A stretch of 37,447 nucleotides of DNA from CAYGZM01 sp964354365 (GCA_964354365.1 CAYGZM010000022.1:1-37447); one strand, 5' to 3'; shown: positions 1 through 8,568, counted from the stretch's first letter. Numbers and translations: made by a program. The notes: generated by a model not told the origin, from the sequence alone.

Positions 1-517
1 GGTCGTGGAAGACTTTGCCGAGCTCGGTTTCTCCACCCGGGGCGCTTTGCTGGAGAGTATCGAGGAGGATTTTCAGGTGGCCCGGGCGCGAGCGGGGGGG
101 TATGTACCGTTCCATCTTGCGGTCGAATGTGACAAGGCCGACGCCGTCGGCCTGCCTGAGCATAAGGTGCGACAGGCAGGCGGCCAGCCTTAGTGCGTAG
201 TCGAATTTTGTGACTTTTGAGCTGCCGTAGGCCATTGAGCCGCTCTTGTCGAGAATGATGGTTGCTCGCAGGTTTGTCTCTTCCTCGTATTCTCGGACAT
301 AGAATCGGTCGGTTTTTCCGAAGACCTTCCAGTCGATGTGCCTTATTTCGTCGCCCGGTACGTAGGAGCGGTGCTGGCGGAACTCGACGCTGAAGCCCTT
401 GTGGGGTGAGCGGTGCAGGCCCGTGCAGAATCCCTCCACGACGAGCCTGGCGACGATTTCGAGCGAGCCGATGCTCTGGATGTCTTCGGGGGTGAGTATG
501 TCGGTAATGCGGGCCAT
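1..517 (-). CDS. DUF58 domain protein, 3' end missing
   Basis: Reading the minus strand from the ATG at 517-515 gives an open frame of 172 residues that runs off the left edge, so the C-terminus is missing. The protein has the typical DUF58 opening: GLHRSPHKGFSVEFRQ, then YVPGDEIRHIDWKVFGKTD, then a MIDAS-like LDKSGSM that begins a von Willebrand A-type fold. DUF58 proteins are almost always encoded next to MoxR AAA+ ATPases, as here: the moxR-like gene lies 119 bases upstream on the same strand. The pair is thought to act as a chaperone or metal-insertion module for envelope proteins, but the substrate is unknown. No clear Shine-Dalgarno sequence precedes this start; the leader is the tandem-repeat tract. 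Confidence 0.9.
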   Translation of the reverse strand, partial: MARITDILTPEDIQSIGSLEIVARLVVEGFCTGLHRSPHKGFSVEFRQHRSYVPGDEIRHIDWKVFGKTDRFYVREYEEETNLRATIILDKSGSMAYGSSKVTKFDYALRLAACLSHLMLRQADGVGLVTFDRKMERYIPPRSRPGHLKILLDTLQQSAPGGETELGKVFHD

Positions 518-529
518 AGGAAATAAAAC

Positions 530-622
530 CACAGTGTCTAAAGTGCCTAAAGTTAAAAGTGCCTAAAGTGCCTAAAGTTGAGAGTATCTAAAGTGCAAAG
601 TCGGCTCACTTTAGCTCACTTT
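530..622. repeat. Short tandem repeats between the moxR-like and DUF58 genes
   Basis: The gap between the two minus-strand genes is mostly imperfect copies of GTGCCTAAAGT (variants with gtgtcta, gtatcta and gtgcaaag) from about 532 to 600. A second motif, GCTCACTTTA, follows in 604-622. It is non-coding. It may be a slippage-prone spacer or remnants of a small repeat family. Confidence 0.75.
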
Positions 623-636
623 CAACTTCCTCTTTC

Positions 637-1641
637 TTAAATCACTTTTGCCTTACGAGGGCTGATCTGGTTGAGTACGCGCGTCACGATATCGTCGATA
701 GTGACTCCTTCTGCTTCGGCGTTGAAGGTCGGCACCAGACGATGCCGCAGCACGGGAAGCGCCAGCGCCTTTACGTCTTCGATGGAGACGTGCAGCCTGC
801 CTCTGAGCAGGGCGCGTACCTTGCCGCCGAGCACCAGCATCTGGCAGGCGCGTGGTCCGGGTCCCCATTCGATGAGCTCCTTTATGAAGCTGAGTGCTTC
901 TTTTTCCCTGGGCCGGCAGAATCTGACCAGGTCGAGGACAAAATCGATCACATGGTCCGGCACAGGGACACGGCGGGCGACCTGCTGGCATTCGATGATA
1001 GTCGCACCTTCGATGACCTGTTCGAGCTTGACATTGAATCCGCTCGTTGTTCGGTTAATGATTTCCCGCTCCTGATCCCGGTCGGGATAGGCGACTTTGA
1101 CGTGAAACATAAATCGGTCCTGCTGGGCCTCGGGCAGCGGATATGTGCCTTCCTGTTCAATGGGATTTTGGGTGGCCAGGACGAAGAACGGCTCTTCGAG
1201 CTTGAGCGTTTTGCCGCCGACCGTCACGGAATGCTCCTGCATAGCTTCAAGCAGGGCGGCCTGCGTCTTTGGGGGGGTGCGGTTGATTTCATCGGCCAGA
1301 ATCATTTGCGCGAAGATAGGCCCTTTCTGGAAGACAAGCACTCGTGCGCCCCTTGCGGCGTCTTCCTGGATAATCTCAGTGCCCGTAATATCCGCCGGCA
1401 TAAGGTCCGGCGTGAATTGAATCCGCCGGAAGGAGAGCTTCATAACGTCTGCAAGACATCGCACCATCATTGTCTTGGCCAAGCCGGGCACGCCTTCAAG
1501 CAGGCAGTGTCCCTGGGCGAGGACTGCTATCATAAGCTGCTCGATTACGTCCTCCTGGCCGACGATGAATCTACCGATTTCGGCCGTTATCTGCTTGTAG
1601 GCCTTAACCAACAGCTCGGCCTGCCGGGCGTCATCCTTCAT
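637..1641 (-). CDS. MoxR-family AAA+ ATPase
   Basis: A 334-residue protein of normal MoxR length. Walker A is GVPGLAKT (residues 50-57), Walker B is MILADEIN (113-120), and the sensor-1 region reads FFVLATQNPIEQEGTYPLPE followed by QQDRFMF, which is diagnostic for the MoxR group. These ATPases form hexameric rings and work with VWA-domain partners in maturing or inserting cofactors in other proteins. The partner here is the DUF58 protein downstream on the same strand. The start ATG lies in a 124-base divergent gap facing the LamG-PDZ gene, so both may share a control region. A long plus-strand frame covers much of this gene but is a shadow. Confidence 0.95.
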   Translation of the reverse strand: MKDDARQAELLVKAYKQITAEIGRFIVGQEDVIEQLMIAVLAQGHCLLEGVPGLAKTMMVRCLADVMKLSFRRIQFTPDLMPADITGTEIIQEDAARGARVLVFQKGPIFAQMILADEINRTPPKTQAALLEAMQEHSVTVGGKTLKLEEPFFVLATQNPIEQEGTYPLPEAQQDRFMFHVKVAYPDRDQEREIINRTTSGFNVKLEQVIEGATIIECQQVARRVPVPDHVIDFVLDLVRFCRPREKEALSFIKELIEWGPGPRACQMLVLGGKVRALLRGRLHVSIEDVKALALPVLRHRLVPTFNAEAEGVTIDDIVTRVLNQISPRKAKVI

Positions 1642-1765
1642 AGTATGCTCCTATGTCTAATTTTCTTTAGCGTATTTAACTATATATACTCGCGTCACGG
1701 CATGATTTCAACAGGAATGTGTCATGTTGTGTTCGTCGAACCGCTTCGTTATACTGCTTGTGATT

Positions 1766-3301
1766 ATGAAGAATATGGCCGTTCTACGATTTGCATTAAC
1801 GGCGGCGCTTCTGATTGCAAGTCACGGCGTTGCCATCGAGGCCCCCCCGCCAGGGGCCCTGGGGGCCGGGGCGGGCGGTGGCCTGGCCGAGGGACTGGTG
1901 GGTCACTGGACTTTCGACGGCAGCCTGAAAGACCAGGTCGCAGGTAACGATGGGGTCTTCACTGCGAGGCGAAATGCCGCGCCGACGTACGTTGAGGGCT
2001 TTGACGGCAAACAGCAAGGGGCTATCCGCTTTGACGGGGTCGATTTCGTTACGGTTCGGCGTATTGTCCGGGACGAGATGACTATCGCGTGCTGGGTGCG
2101 TCTCGACGAACGTCAGCCGGGCACTGGCACTGGCGATCAGTTCTACATGGGCGCAGGTCTTGTGCAGGGGGAGCGCGAAGGGGTTACAGAGGATGCGGGG
2201 CTTGCGGTCGTTGGCGACGTTGGGATCTGGGGCAGCGGGCGACCGGATGTGAGCGTTAAGGGAACAAAATCGATCATCACGGGCAAATGGACGCATGTGG
2301 CGGCGGTTCGGGACATCAACGATGCGCGGGGCGTAGCTGAGCTTCGACTGTACGTGGACGGCGTCCTTGATGCCAGGATCGACCACGGCTACACCGGGCC
2401 GCTTGCCGCCCACGACACATTCGCCATCGGCGGCCACGAAGAGCCGGATCGGATTTTGAAGGGGTATATGGATGATGTTCGTTTTTACAGCAGGGTGCTG
2501 AGCGAGGATGAGATACGGCGGCTCGCAAGGTCCGGCGGCGGTTCAGAGGTGGTTGCCGGGGAACGTTCGGCCCAAACCGGGGATGAGCAGCCCGTTGTGA
2601 ATCTCCGGCAGAGTCCCGGCTTACTTGGTGACAGCAATGTGGTCGGCGCCCGGGCCGATGTCAATAAACCCGAGTTGAAATCGCCGAAGGTCGCAACGCT
2701 ATCGACACAAGGCGCCAAGGCCCCTTGGGGGGAAGCGCCTGCCCCAAGGGCCCCTGACGGGGGGGCCGAGACATCCGCGCTTCCGGGAGGGTCCAAGAGT
2801 CGTTTGGATCCGGCCGGCCGCATCGCTTTGTCTGCACTGCTGATTTTGATTGCAGGGGTCATAGTGTATGCGCTGGTTAAAATGCAAGGTGACGTTGCAG
2901 CCGTGGTCAGGGAGGCGAAGCCCGGTGATACATTGAGCGTGACTGTTTTGGGGAAGGATGGTGCGCCAGTGGAAGGCTTGAAGAAGCGTGCGCTCAATAC
3001 GCAGGCGCCTGCAGAAGAAGGTATTGTTCTCGGTGTTGTGTGCGAGCCTGACCAGAGCAATCAGATACGAGTGGTGGATGTGTTGGAGGGTTCGGCAGCG
3101 GAGAAGGCCGGAATCAGACAGGGTGACATAATTCTGGAGGTGGAAGGGACAAAGGTGGAGAGCGTTGAGGCCCTGGGCGATTGTGTAAGGAACCTCAAGA
3201 TACATCAGAAGCCTGAATTGATGCTGGTGCGTGTCGGGGGCGAGGGGGCTGCCGAGAGGTTGGTGATTCCTCTGGCGAGTGCTTTTACAAAAGAAGGCTG
3301 A
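1766..3301 (+). CDS. LamG-like surface protein with membrane segment and PDZ domain
   Basis: 511 residues from the ATG at 1766. An in-frame ATG at 1724 would add 14 residues ahead of a signal-like stretch (MKNMAVLRFALTAALLIAS), so 1766 is preferred. After the signal comes a concanavalin A/LamG domain (about residues 35-255) with LVGHWTFDGSLKD near its start and GYMDDVRFYSRVLSEDEI at its end. A low-complexity linker follows, then one hydrophobic helix (IALSALLILIAGVIVYALV, about 352-371). A PDZ domain (about 416-505) contains AEKAGIRQGDIILEVEGTKV. LamG usually binds carbohydrate or protein, and PDZ binds C-terminal peptides. No protease catalytic domain is visible, so this may be an adaptor across the membrane. 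Two GC-rich palindromic repeats lie inside the gene and encode Pro/Gly/Ala-rich linkers. Confidence 0.85.
   Translation: MKNMAVLRFALTAALLIASHGVAIEAPPPGALGAGAGGGLAEGLVGHWTFDGSLKDQVAGNDGVFTARRNAAPTYVEGFDGKQQGAIRFDGVDFVTVRRIVRDEMTIACWVRLDERQPGTGTGDQFYMGAGLVQGEREGVTEDAGLAVVGDVGIWGSGRPDVSVKGTKSIITGKWTHVAAVRDINDARGVAELRLYVDGVLDARIDHGYTGPLAAHDTFAIGGHEEPDRILKGYMDDVRFYSRVLSEDEIRRLARSGGGSEVVAGERSAQTGDEQPVVNLRQSPGLLGDSNVVGARADVNKPELKSPKVATLSTQGAKAPWGEAPAPRAPDGGAETSALPGGSKSRLDPAGRIALSALLILIAGVIVYALVKMQGDVAAVVREAKPGDTLSVTVLGKDGAPVEGLKKRALNTQAPAEEGIVLGVVCEPDQSNQIRVVDVLEGSAAEKAGIRQGDIILEVEGTKVESVEALGDCVRNLKIHQKPELMLVRVGGEGAAERLVIPLASAFTKEG
1840..1869 (+). repeat. GC-rich palindromic element, copy 1 (intragenic)
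   Basis: Starts GGCCCCC, ends near GGGGGCC, with the core AGGGGCCCTGGGGG. It matches the reverse complement of 2738-2767 at 27 of 30 positions by eye. It is translated in frame as a Pro/Gly/Ala stretch just after the signal peptide of the LamG protein. Confidence 0.75.
2711..2767 (-). repeat. GC-rich palindromic element, copy 2 (intragenic)
   Basis: Same family as 1840-1869, in opposite orientation. It contains a perfect 9-bp inverted repeat, CCCTTGGGG at 2722-2730 and CCCCAAGGG at 2742-2750. It is translated in frame as a Pro/Ala/Gly-rich linker between the LamG domain and the membrane helix. Confidence 0.75.
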
Positions 3302-3315
3302 ATTCTCAGGCGGTA

Positions 3316-3975
3316 TCAGGCGAGGGCCGCGGCCATAATGCAGTAGCAGGTATTTGCCAGGCCGTGGAAGAGGATCGGCGCCAGCAGCGACCTGGTGCGG
3401 ATGAAGAGCCAGCCGAGAATCAGGCCCGGCAGGAATGTCAGGGCTGATGCCGCCTGGCCCTGTACGATGATGTGGGCGCCCGCGAAACAAGCCGCCGACA
3501 GCACAATGCTTACCCAGTTCCGCAGCTCACATCGCCATTTCATAGTGTTTGTGAGCCTAAGGATGTTGCTCTGCAGATAGCCCCTGAAAAAGACTTCTTC
3601 GGCTACGGCAACGTACAGGAACTGGTAGAGAACCCAGGGCAGCCACTGCTGATTCTGCGGCAGGACAATGCGCATAGGCGGTTCCAATCCGTAGGATCTC
3701 AGCAGCCACAGGCCTGCAAACGCGGCTGGGAATACCACTATGCAAGTGCGGGCGACTATCAACAGTGCAAATTTGACTTGCCCGATGTCCAAGCCAATCT
3801 GGGCGAGGCGGGCCCTTCGGATGATGGTGGGGACCAGTGCGGCGGCGACGAGAACAGCAGGGGCCGCAAACCAGAGAGGGGCGTATGAAACGGAGCTTTG
3901 CGACAGGAGCCTGATCGTCAGAATTGCGGTAATTGTCACCAAAATGGTCTCGGCGAGCAGGTACATCTTTAACAT
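3316..3975 (-). CDS. CPBP-family intramembrane glutamic protease
   Basis: 219 residues, strongly hydrophobic with several membrane spans. The family motifs are present: AEEVFFRG with E126, E127 and R131; H168 in FAGAHII; and H204/N208 in LFHGLANT. These are the expected active-site residues of CPBP (CAAX-protease/bacteriocin-processing) enzymes. The first codon overlaps the last 7 bases of the large surface-protein gene (shared bases 3969-3975), which implies translational coupling; a second ATG exists at 3966. CPBP proteases have been proposed as processing enzymes for Cys-containing C-terminal sorting signals (myxosortases and relatives). The coupled upstream gene ends in such a signal, so that role is inferred here. 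The other possibility is a generic membrane protease of unknown target. Confidence 0.9.
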   Translation of the reverse strand: MLKMYLLAETILVTITAILTIRLLSQSSVSYAPLWFAAPAVLVAAALVPTIIRRARLAQIGLDIGQVKFALLIVARTCIVVFPAAFAGLWLLRSYGLEPPMRIVLPQNQQWLPWVLYQFLYVAVAEEVFFRGYLQSNILRLTNTMKWRCELRNWVSIVLSAACFAGAHIIVQGQAASALTFLPGLILGWLFIRTRSLLAPILFHGLANTCYCIMAAALA

Positions 3976-6900
3976 TGACCTTTTAGAATTCTGCGCGCCC
4001 CGCGCTGCCGTGCGTCTCGTAGCTTCAGTACTGCTATCACCACGGCCAGCCCAAGATAAGGAACGAGGAACTCGACAACGTTATCCCGGCCGGTAGGGGA
4101 CATTGAGCAGCCTCCTCCTCCTCCTCCTCCGCCGCCGCCGGCAGCGCCTGCTGTGGCGCCGGTTGCGAACACAACGTAAAACGGAGTGAAGTGCGTTGTC
4201 TTGAAACGAAGGGCATGCAGAGTGGAAGACAGCTCGATAATCTCGATGTCGGTTATTCCCTGCTGGCTCAGGGCGCCGGTAAGGGAATCATACCAGTAGG
4301 CTGAAGGTGAAGTTCCGGAACTTGCCACGGTGTATGGAATTGTAACGGTGACCGGCCGGTTGAATTCCATCCCGCTTGGTCCGAAGTCGTAGCTGCTCAA
4401 CTGCCGCGCAGCGAATTCCTGCGGGTTCTCAATCTTCGTGATGCTGATGGTTACATCGTACGGACAGGCGCCCGCGGGCGCCGCAACGGAGACATCGTCT
4501 TCGCCGTTTATGGCATTGGGGTCGGTTCCGATGGTTCCGCCCGCGGACGCGGTAATTTGTTTCGATGTCAATGCGGTGGGCTGCAAGTAGGTGCTAGCGG
4601 CGTGGTAGATCTCCCTGTTGGTATTCCTGCCGTCGGTCCATACGATGTATGGACAGTCATACCTGTCTATGCCCATCGCCGGCTCGCTTTGAGCGGAGTT
4701 CGTGCCCCCATCGCCCACGAGCACATTTGTTCCGTGACCGGAGTTTGTCTGCACGAGGTAAATATCCGTATCAGTATTGCCGCCTGTGATATTTCGCCTG
4801 TCCAGCCAGCATGCGAAGACTCTCGGACTGCCGGGCGTCCTGCCGGTAACGGCGATGGACGGTGAGGTCTGGTCGGCGCCTGAGGTATCGTCAATAGTGT
4901 TGCTGCCGGTCAACGGGCTGCTCGGCAGGCCGCTTGAAGAAGCATAGTATATGTCACTGTCACCGGATGTTTGATCGACCCACAGGATATGCAGAATCGA
5001 GCCGGCGGATTCGACGGCAACTGCGGGGCTTGACTGGTCGGCTGCTTTTGTCACTACGGGGATATTTGTCCAGGAGCTGCCTGCCGCCCCATAAATATCC
5101 TTCGAGGAATTCCTGGCGTCCGTCCAGAGAACATAGACCGTGTTGGATGAATCCACCGCAATGGCCGGTGTGGCCTGGTCGGAGGTGTTGGACGTTATTC
5201 TTGTTATGGTATTTGTGATAAATGCGTTGCCTGATGTGGCGATGTATATGTCCTGGTTGCCGGCCCGATCATCCTGCCAGACGACGTGCGCGCGGTTTGG
5301 AGATTGGCTATCAACGGCAAGGGCGGGATTGATCTGATTGTCGTTCGAGTCGGTGATTCTCTGTTGGTCCGACCAGGCCGTTCCGTCCGTCGAGGTCGAT
5401 CCATAAATATCCCAGTTCCTACGCCTGTTATCCTGCCAGACGACGTACAGCTTGTCATCGGCTCCCAACGCTACGGCGGGATTGCACTGGTCGGCGGCAT
5501 CGGTCGTGATCTGTGCGCCGGCGCCGAAAGTACTTGAGCCGGCAGTGAGTTTGGCGAGGTAAATGTCCCTGGAGCCTGACGGCCCGGCGTGCCAGACGGC
5601 CCAGATATTCCCGCTGCTGTCTCGCGCGGTTGCGGGGGCGCCTTTGTCGAGCCCCTCGATATCCGAGCCGAGCGGCTTGTTCTGGCCGAACGACCGCATC
5701 TCGGTCCTGAAGGAATAAGACTGCTGGCTCATCACATTTCCGGCGAGGTCTGTGGCATTTACCGTTACGGTCTTGGTCTGGTCAAAATCGAAGTTTTGGC
5801 CCGACTGGTAGGCGTAGGCGTAGTCGGTTTTTGTGCCGGTCCTGCGGCAATTGCCGGTTGCGCTGACGTAATTGGACGTATTGCCCGAGTATATGGCGCC
5901 GCCATCGAGCGTGATAGTCACGGTGCCGGCATCAACGCCTTTGCCGTCATCGGTGACGTGCAGGGTAATCAGGTTGTTCAGGGGGGCTTGGATCGACTCG
6001 GCTGGCGGCGAGCAGTTGGCGACGGTCGGCGCAGAAGTATCACTGACCGTGATGGTCACGACCTGCGAGTCATCAAGTGTGCCGTCGCCGGCGGTGAAGG
6101 TCACGTCATAACTGCCGTCGGCCTGGCTGTGTGCAGGCGTCCAGTTGAAGGTCTGGCCGGTGAATGTTGCCCCGCCGGGTAGGCCGGTCGCCAAGTAGCC
6201 AATGGCATCTCCGTCCGGGTCCGTTGCGTTTACCCTAAATGTTAGAAGGGTGGTTTCATTAACGGACTTATCAGTAACAGCATCAAGCACTGGCGCCCTG
6301 TTGACGTTGTTGACGGTTATCGTGACGGCCTGAGAATCTGTGGCCTGACCGTCATTTGCGGTGAATGTCACCTCGAAGGTCCCTGCTTGGGTATATCCCG
6401 CAACCCAGGCGAAGGTCGAGCCGGCAAAGGCCGAGCCTGCGGGCAGGCTGCTTGCTGTGTAAGTAACCCCATCGCCATCGGCATCCGTAGCGCTGAGCGA
6501 GAAGCTCAGGAGGCTGCCTTCATTGATCGATTGATTGTCAATTGCTGCAAGGACAGGGGCGCGGTTGACGTTGTTCACGGTTACGGTGGCGATCTCTGAA
6601 TCCTGGTCTGTGCCGTCGCCTGCGACAAAGGTTAAGTCGTAAGTTCCCGCCTGGGTGTATCCCGGCGTCCAGGTGAAAGTCCGGCCGGAGAGAGTCGCGC
6701 CGGTCGGCAGGCCTGTGGCCGAGTAGGTTATCGTGTCGCCGTCGGCGTCGGTTGCGGATAGAGTAAAGGTTAGCAGGGCGTTTTCGCTGACAGTTTTATC
6801 GCCGATGCTCTCGAGCACAGGCGCGTGATTGCCGGACTCGGATGAAACATGTTCGTAGCATCCGGCGTCGGGCGCCCCCACGCGTGCGTTGCCGTCTCTG

Positions 6901-8510
6901 TCGGTTGTTGGGCCGTAAGCGGCATTTCCGAAGTCGATAGCGGCCGAGCCGCTGCTCAGCGTGAAGTCACCGGGATCGCCGCTGGGATCTGTGAATAAGC
7001 CGGCGAACGTGGATGACACTGCCTCGGTGGAATCGAGTACGAACGGATAATCCGCACTTTGCCCCGTGGGATTGGTGTTGAAGATGTTGTTTCCGTGGTT
7101 CTTGATCTTCACATAGTAGCCCCCGGCAGCGTCCTCCACATATAGTCTCTCAATCAGATTATTATACATGTTGTTGATTGTGGTATTCCCCGTGGTGCAC
7201 ATGAATCTTGGGCCATTTACGCCGTAGAACGTGTTATTGCAGATATTGGCGTCATTCAGCCCCTGCATAAGAGAGTAATTCCCTGCATTTATCAAGTTGC
7301 TTTCAATAGTACAGGATATGCTGTTTGAACTGGCTGCACACACTTTCAATCCCTGCCCGTCTCTGATTCCATCCGTCCCCGCAAGTCGCCGCCGGTCCAG
7401 GATGTTATTGCGAATGACCAATCCAGTCATTGTTCCGCCCGTTCCCAAATCAACCTGAATCGAATCAGTGTGCGGAGGGTCAACTTTCCCTACAGTGTCG
7501 GTAATAACTATCTCTGCCCCGCTCTCGGCGCCCACCACAGTCCTGTTGCGGTTCTCGAGCCAGTATTTGTGGAAAGTGTTTTGCGTGGTTGGATAGACGC
7601 GAAGATAAGTCCCTGAATAGTTGTGGACTATTCCCTCTGCATCGGTTCCGGTCATAGTGACAGCTTCGCCGTCTATAAAGGTTCCCGTTTTTGTGCCATA
7701 GATATCATGCGCAGTCCCATACGGGCGATGGCCGTATATGAGGTTGCCTTCTATGGTGGCGTCGTCCCCGACTATGACTGCGCCGTCCTCGGCAATATGA
7801 TGAATCGTATTATTCTTGACCAGCCAATCGCTGCCCCATACTCTGATGCCCCTGTAAGAGTCGGATACATCATTACCCTGGATCGTGATATGATGCGAAT
7901 CTCTGCCCGAAATTGCACACGATTGCGTCACGAAATACGGCGCATAATAACCTTCTACCGGGGCTGGTTGGCGCCGGACATTGCAGTTCAGGACCTTTAC
8001 GTATGACGTATATGATATACTTACCCCGTCGGCAACGGTGAAGCCGTCAAAGATGAGATACGAATCGCCGTGGTTGATGTCGCCCCATTTGTCCTGGTTG
8101 TCGATGTCGATGCGAGTGAGTATCGGCGTCTGTCCCGGCGCAGTCTTGTACGTAACCCAGTTGTTTCTGTAGAAAAGCCAGTTCTCCCCCGGGTTATCGC
8201 CGGTGCTCTCCCTAAACTGCCCGTAGCTGCCGCTTCTGAATAGTACGGTATCGCCTTGCTGCACTTTAGGGCTTTCGCCGCTATACGAGGTATAAGCGCG
8301 ACTGAGCGTCTTCCAGGGTTGGTCACTTGTGCCGGGGTTGCTGTCGTTGCCGCTGACCGCGTCGAGGTAGTAGGTTGCTCCCTCGGCCACGTTGGCGATA
8401 ACGAGAGGATATGCCAGTGTCACAATAATGAAACAGGCGGTGCACAGAGGCCGTGGAGGCCTGCGGCTGCACCCCCACGCCGGCCAAGATATTCTTGCCC
8501 CATTTTCCAT
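3969..8510 (-). CDS. Large secreted beta-helix / Ig-like / propeller protein with Cys-type C-terminal sorting signal
   Basis: 1513 residues. A basic, hydrophobic N-terminus ends near VAEGA, giving a signal peptide. Residues 45-560 form a right-handed parallel beta-helix (TYYLDAVSGNDSNPGTSDQP opening and Asn-rich turns). About 562-823 hold three Ig/cadherin-like repeats, each starting with APVL. About 830-935 hold a further Ig-like domain. Seven repeats in 940-1305 contain variants of VYVVWQDxRxxxxDIY and probably make a seven-bladed propeller. About 1317-1450 resemble a ZU5-type domain ending THFTPFYVVF. The tail is ten glycines, Cys1468, SMSPTGRD, a hydrophobic helix and a basic end (RDARQRGARR), which is a tripartite sorting signal. 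It probably degrades or binds a polysaccharide at the cell surface; no catalytic residues were assigned. It precedes and overlaps the CPBP protease gene. Confidence 0.88.
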   Translation of the reverse strand: MENGARISWPAWGCSRRPPRPLCTACFIIVTLAYPLVIANVAEGATYYLDAVSGNDSNPGTSDQPWKTLSRAYTSYSGESPKVQQGDTVLFRSGSYGQFRESTGDNPGENWLFYRNNWVTYKTAPGQTPILTRIDIDNQDKWGDINHGDSYLIFDGFTVADGVSISYTSYVKVLNCNVRRQPAPVEGYYAPYFVTQSCAISGRDSHHITIQGNDVSDSYRGIRVWGSDWLVKNNTIHHIAEDGAVIVGDDATIEGNLIYGHRPYGTAHDIYGTKTGTFIDGEAVTMTGTDAEGIVHNYSGTYLRVYPTTQNTFHKYWLENRNRTVVGAESGAEIVITDTVGKVDPPHTDSIQVDLGTGGTMTGLVIRNNILDRRRLAGTDGIRDGQGLKVCAASSNSISCTIESNLINAGNYSLMQGLNDANICNNTFYGVNGPRFMCTTGNTTINNMYNNLIERLYVEDAAGGYYVKIKNHGNNIFNTNPTGQSADYPFVLDSTEAVSSTFAGLFTDPSGDPGDFTLSSGSAAIDFGNAAYGPTTDRDGNARVGAPDAGCYEHVSSESGNHAPVLESIGDKTVSENALLTFTLSATDADGDTITYSATGLPTGATLSGRTFTWTPGYTQAGTYDLTFVAGDGTDQDSEIATVTVNNVNRAPVLAAIDNQSINEGSLLSFSLSATDADGDGVTYTASSLPAGSAFAGSTFAWVAGYTQAGTFEVTFTANDGQATDSQAVTITVNNVNRAPVLDAVTDKSVNETTLLTFRVNATDPDGDAIGYLATGLPGGATFTGQTFNWTPAHSQADGSYDVTFTAGDGTLDDSQVVTITVSDTSAPTVANCSPPAESIQAPLNNLITLHVTDDGKGVDAGTVTITLDGGAIYSGNTSNYVSATGNCRRTGTKTDYAYAYQSGQNFDFDQTKTVTVNATDLAGNVMSQQSYSFRTEMRSFGQNKPLGSDIEGLDKGAPATARDSSGNIWAVWHAGPSGSRDIYLAKLTAGSSTFGAGAQITTDAADQCNPAVALGADDKLYVVWQDNRRRNWDIYGSTSTDGTAWSDQQRITDSNDNQINPALAVDSQSPNRAHVVWQDDRAGNQDIYIATSGNAFITNTITRITSNTSDQATPAIAVDSSNTVYVLWTDARNSSKDIYGAAGSSWTNIPVVTKAADQSSPAVAVESAGSILHILWVDQTSGDSDIYYASSSGLPSSPLTGSNTIDDTSGADQTSPSIAVTGRTPGSPRVFACWLDRRNITGGNTDTDIYLVQTNSGHGTNVLVGDGGTNSAQSEPAMGIDRYDCPYIVWTDGRNTNREIYHAASTYLQPTALTSKQITASAGGTIGTDPNAINGEDDVSVAAPAGACPYDVTISITKIENPQEFAARQLSSYDFGPSGMEFNRPVTVTIPYTVASSGTSPSAYWYDSLTGALSQQGITDIEIIELSSTLHALRFKTTHFTPFYVVFATGATAGAAGGGGGGGGGGCSMSPTGRDNVVEFLVPYLGLAVVIAVLKLRDARQRGARRILKGQC

Positions 8511-8517
8511 AGAAGTA

Positions 8518-8535
8518 TATTCCCAAATGAGAATA
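8518..8535 (-). promoter_or_regulatory. Small 5'-leader inverted repeat ahead of the surface-protein gene
   Basis: On the coding (minus) strand the sequence is TATTC, TCATTTGG, GAATA: a 5-bp stem with an 8-base loop, 8 bases before the ATG. A near copy with the same stem and an ATTTG loop lies at 9006-9021 ahead of the divergent epsI gene. Confidence 0.4.
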
Positions 8536-8539
8536 CGTT

Positions 8540-8568
8540 ATTGTATCTCTATCCAACATAAAACTTAA
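8540..8568 (-). promoter_or_regulatory. Possible sigma-70-like promoter for the surface-protein gene
   Basis: On the minus strand TTAAGT (8568-8563), a 17-base spacer and TACAAT (8545-8540) lie 30 bases before the start codon. The -10 matches five of six consensus bases but the -35 is weak, so this is tentative. Confidence 0.3.

Noticed and set aside
742..1947. 401-codon plus-strand frame opposite the moxR-like gene
   Set aside because: It is antisense to a clear MoxR ATPase, has no recognisable domain and runs into the LamG gene in another frame. It is a shadow.
3302..3315. Bidirectional terminator between the convergent LamG-PDZ and CPBP genes
   Set aside because: The gap is only 14 bases and no stem with a T tract is visible there.
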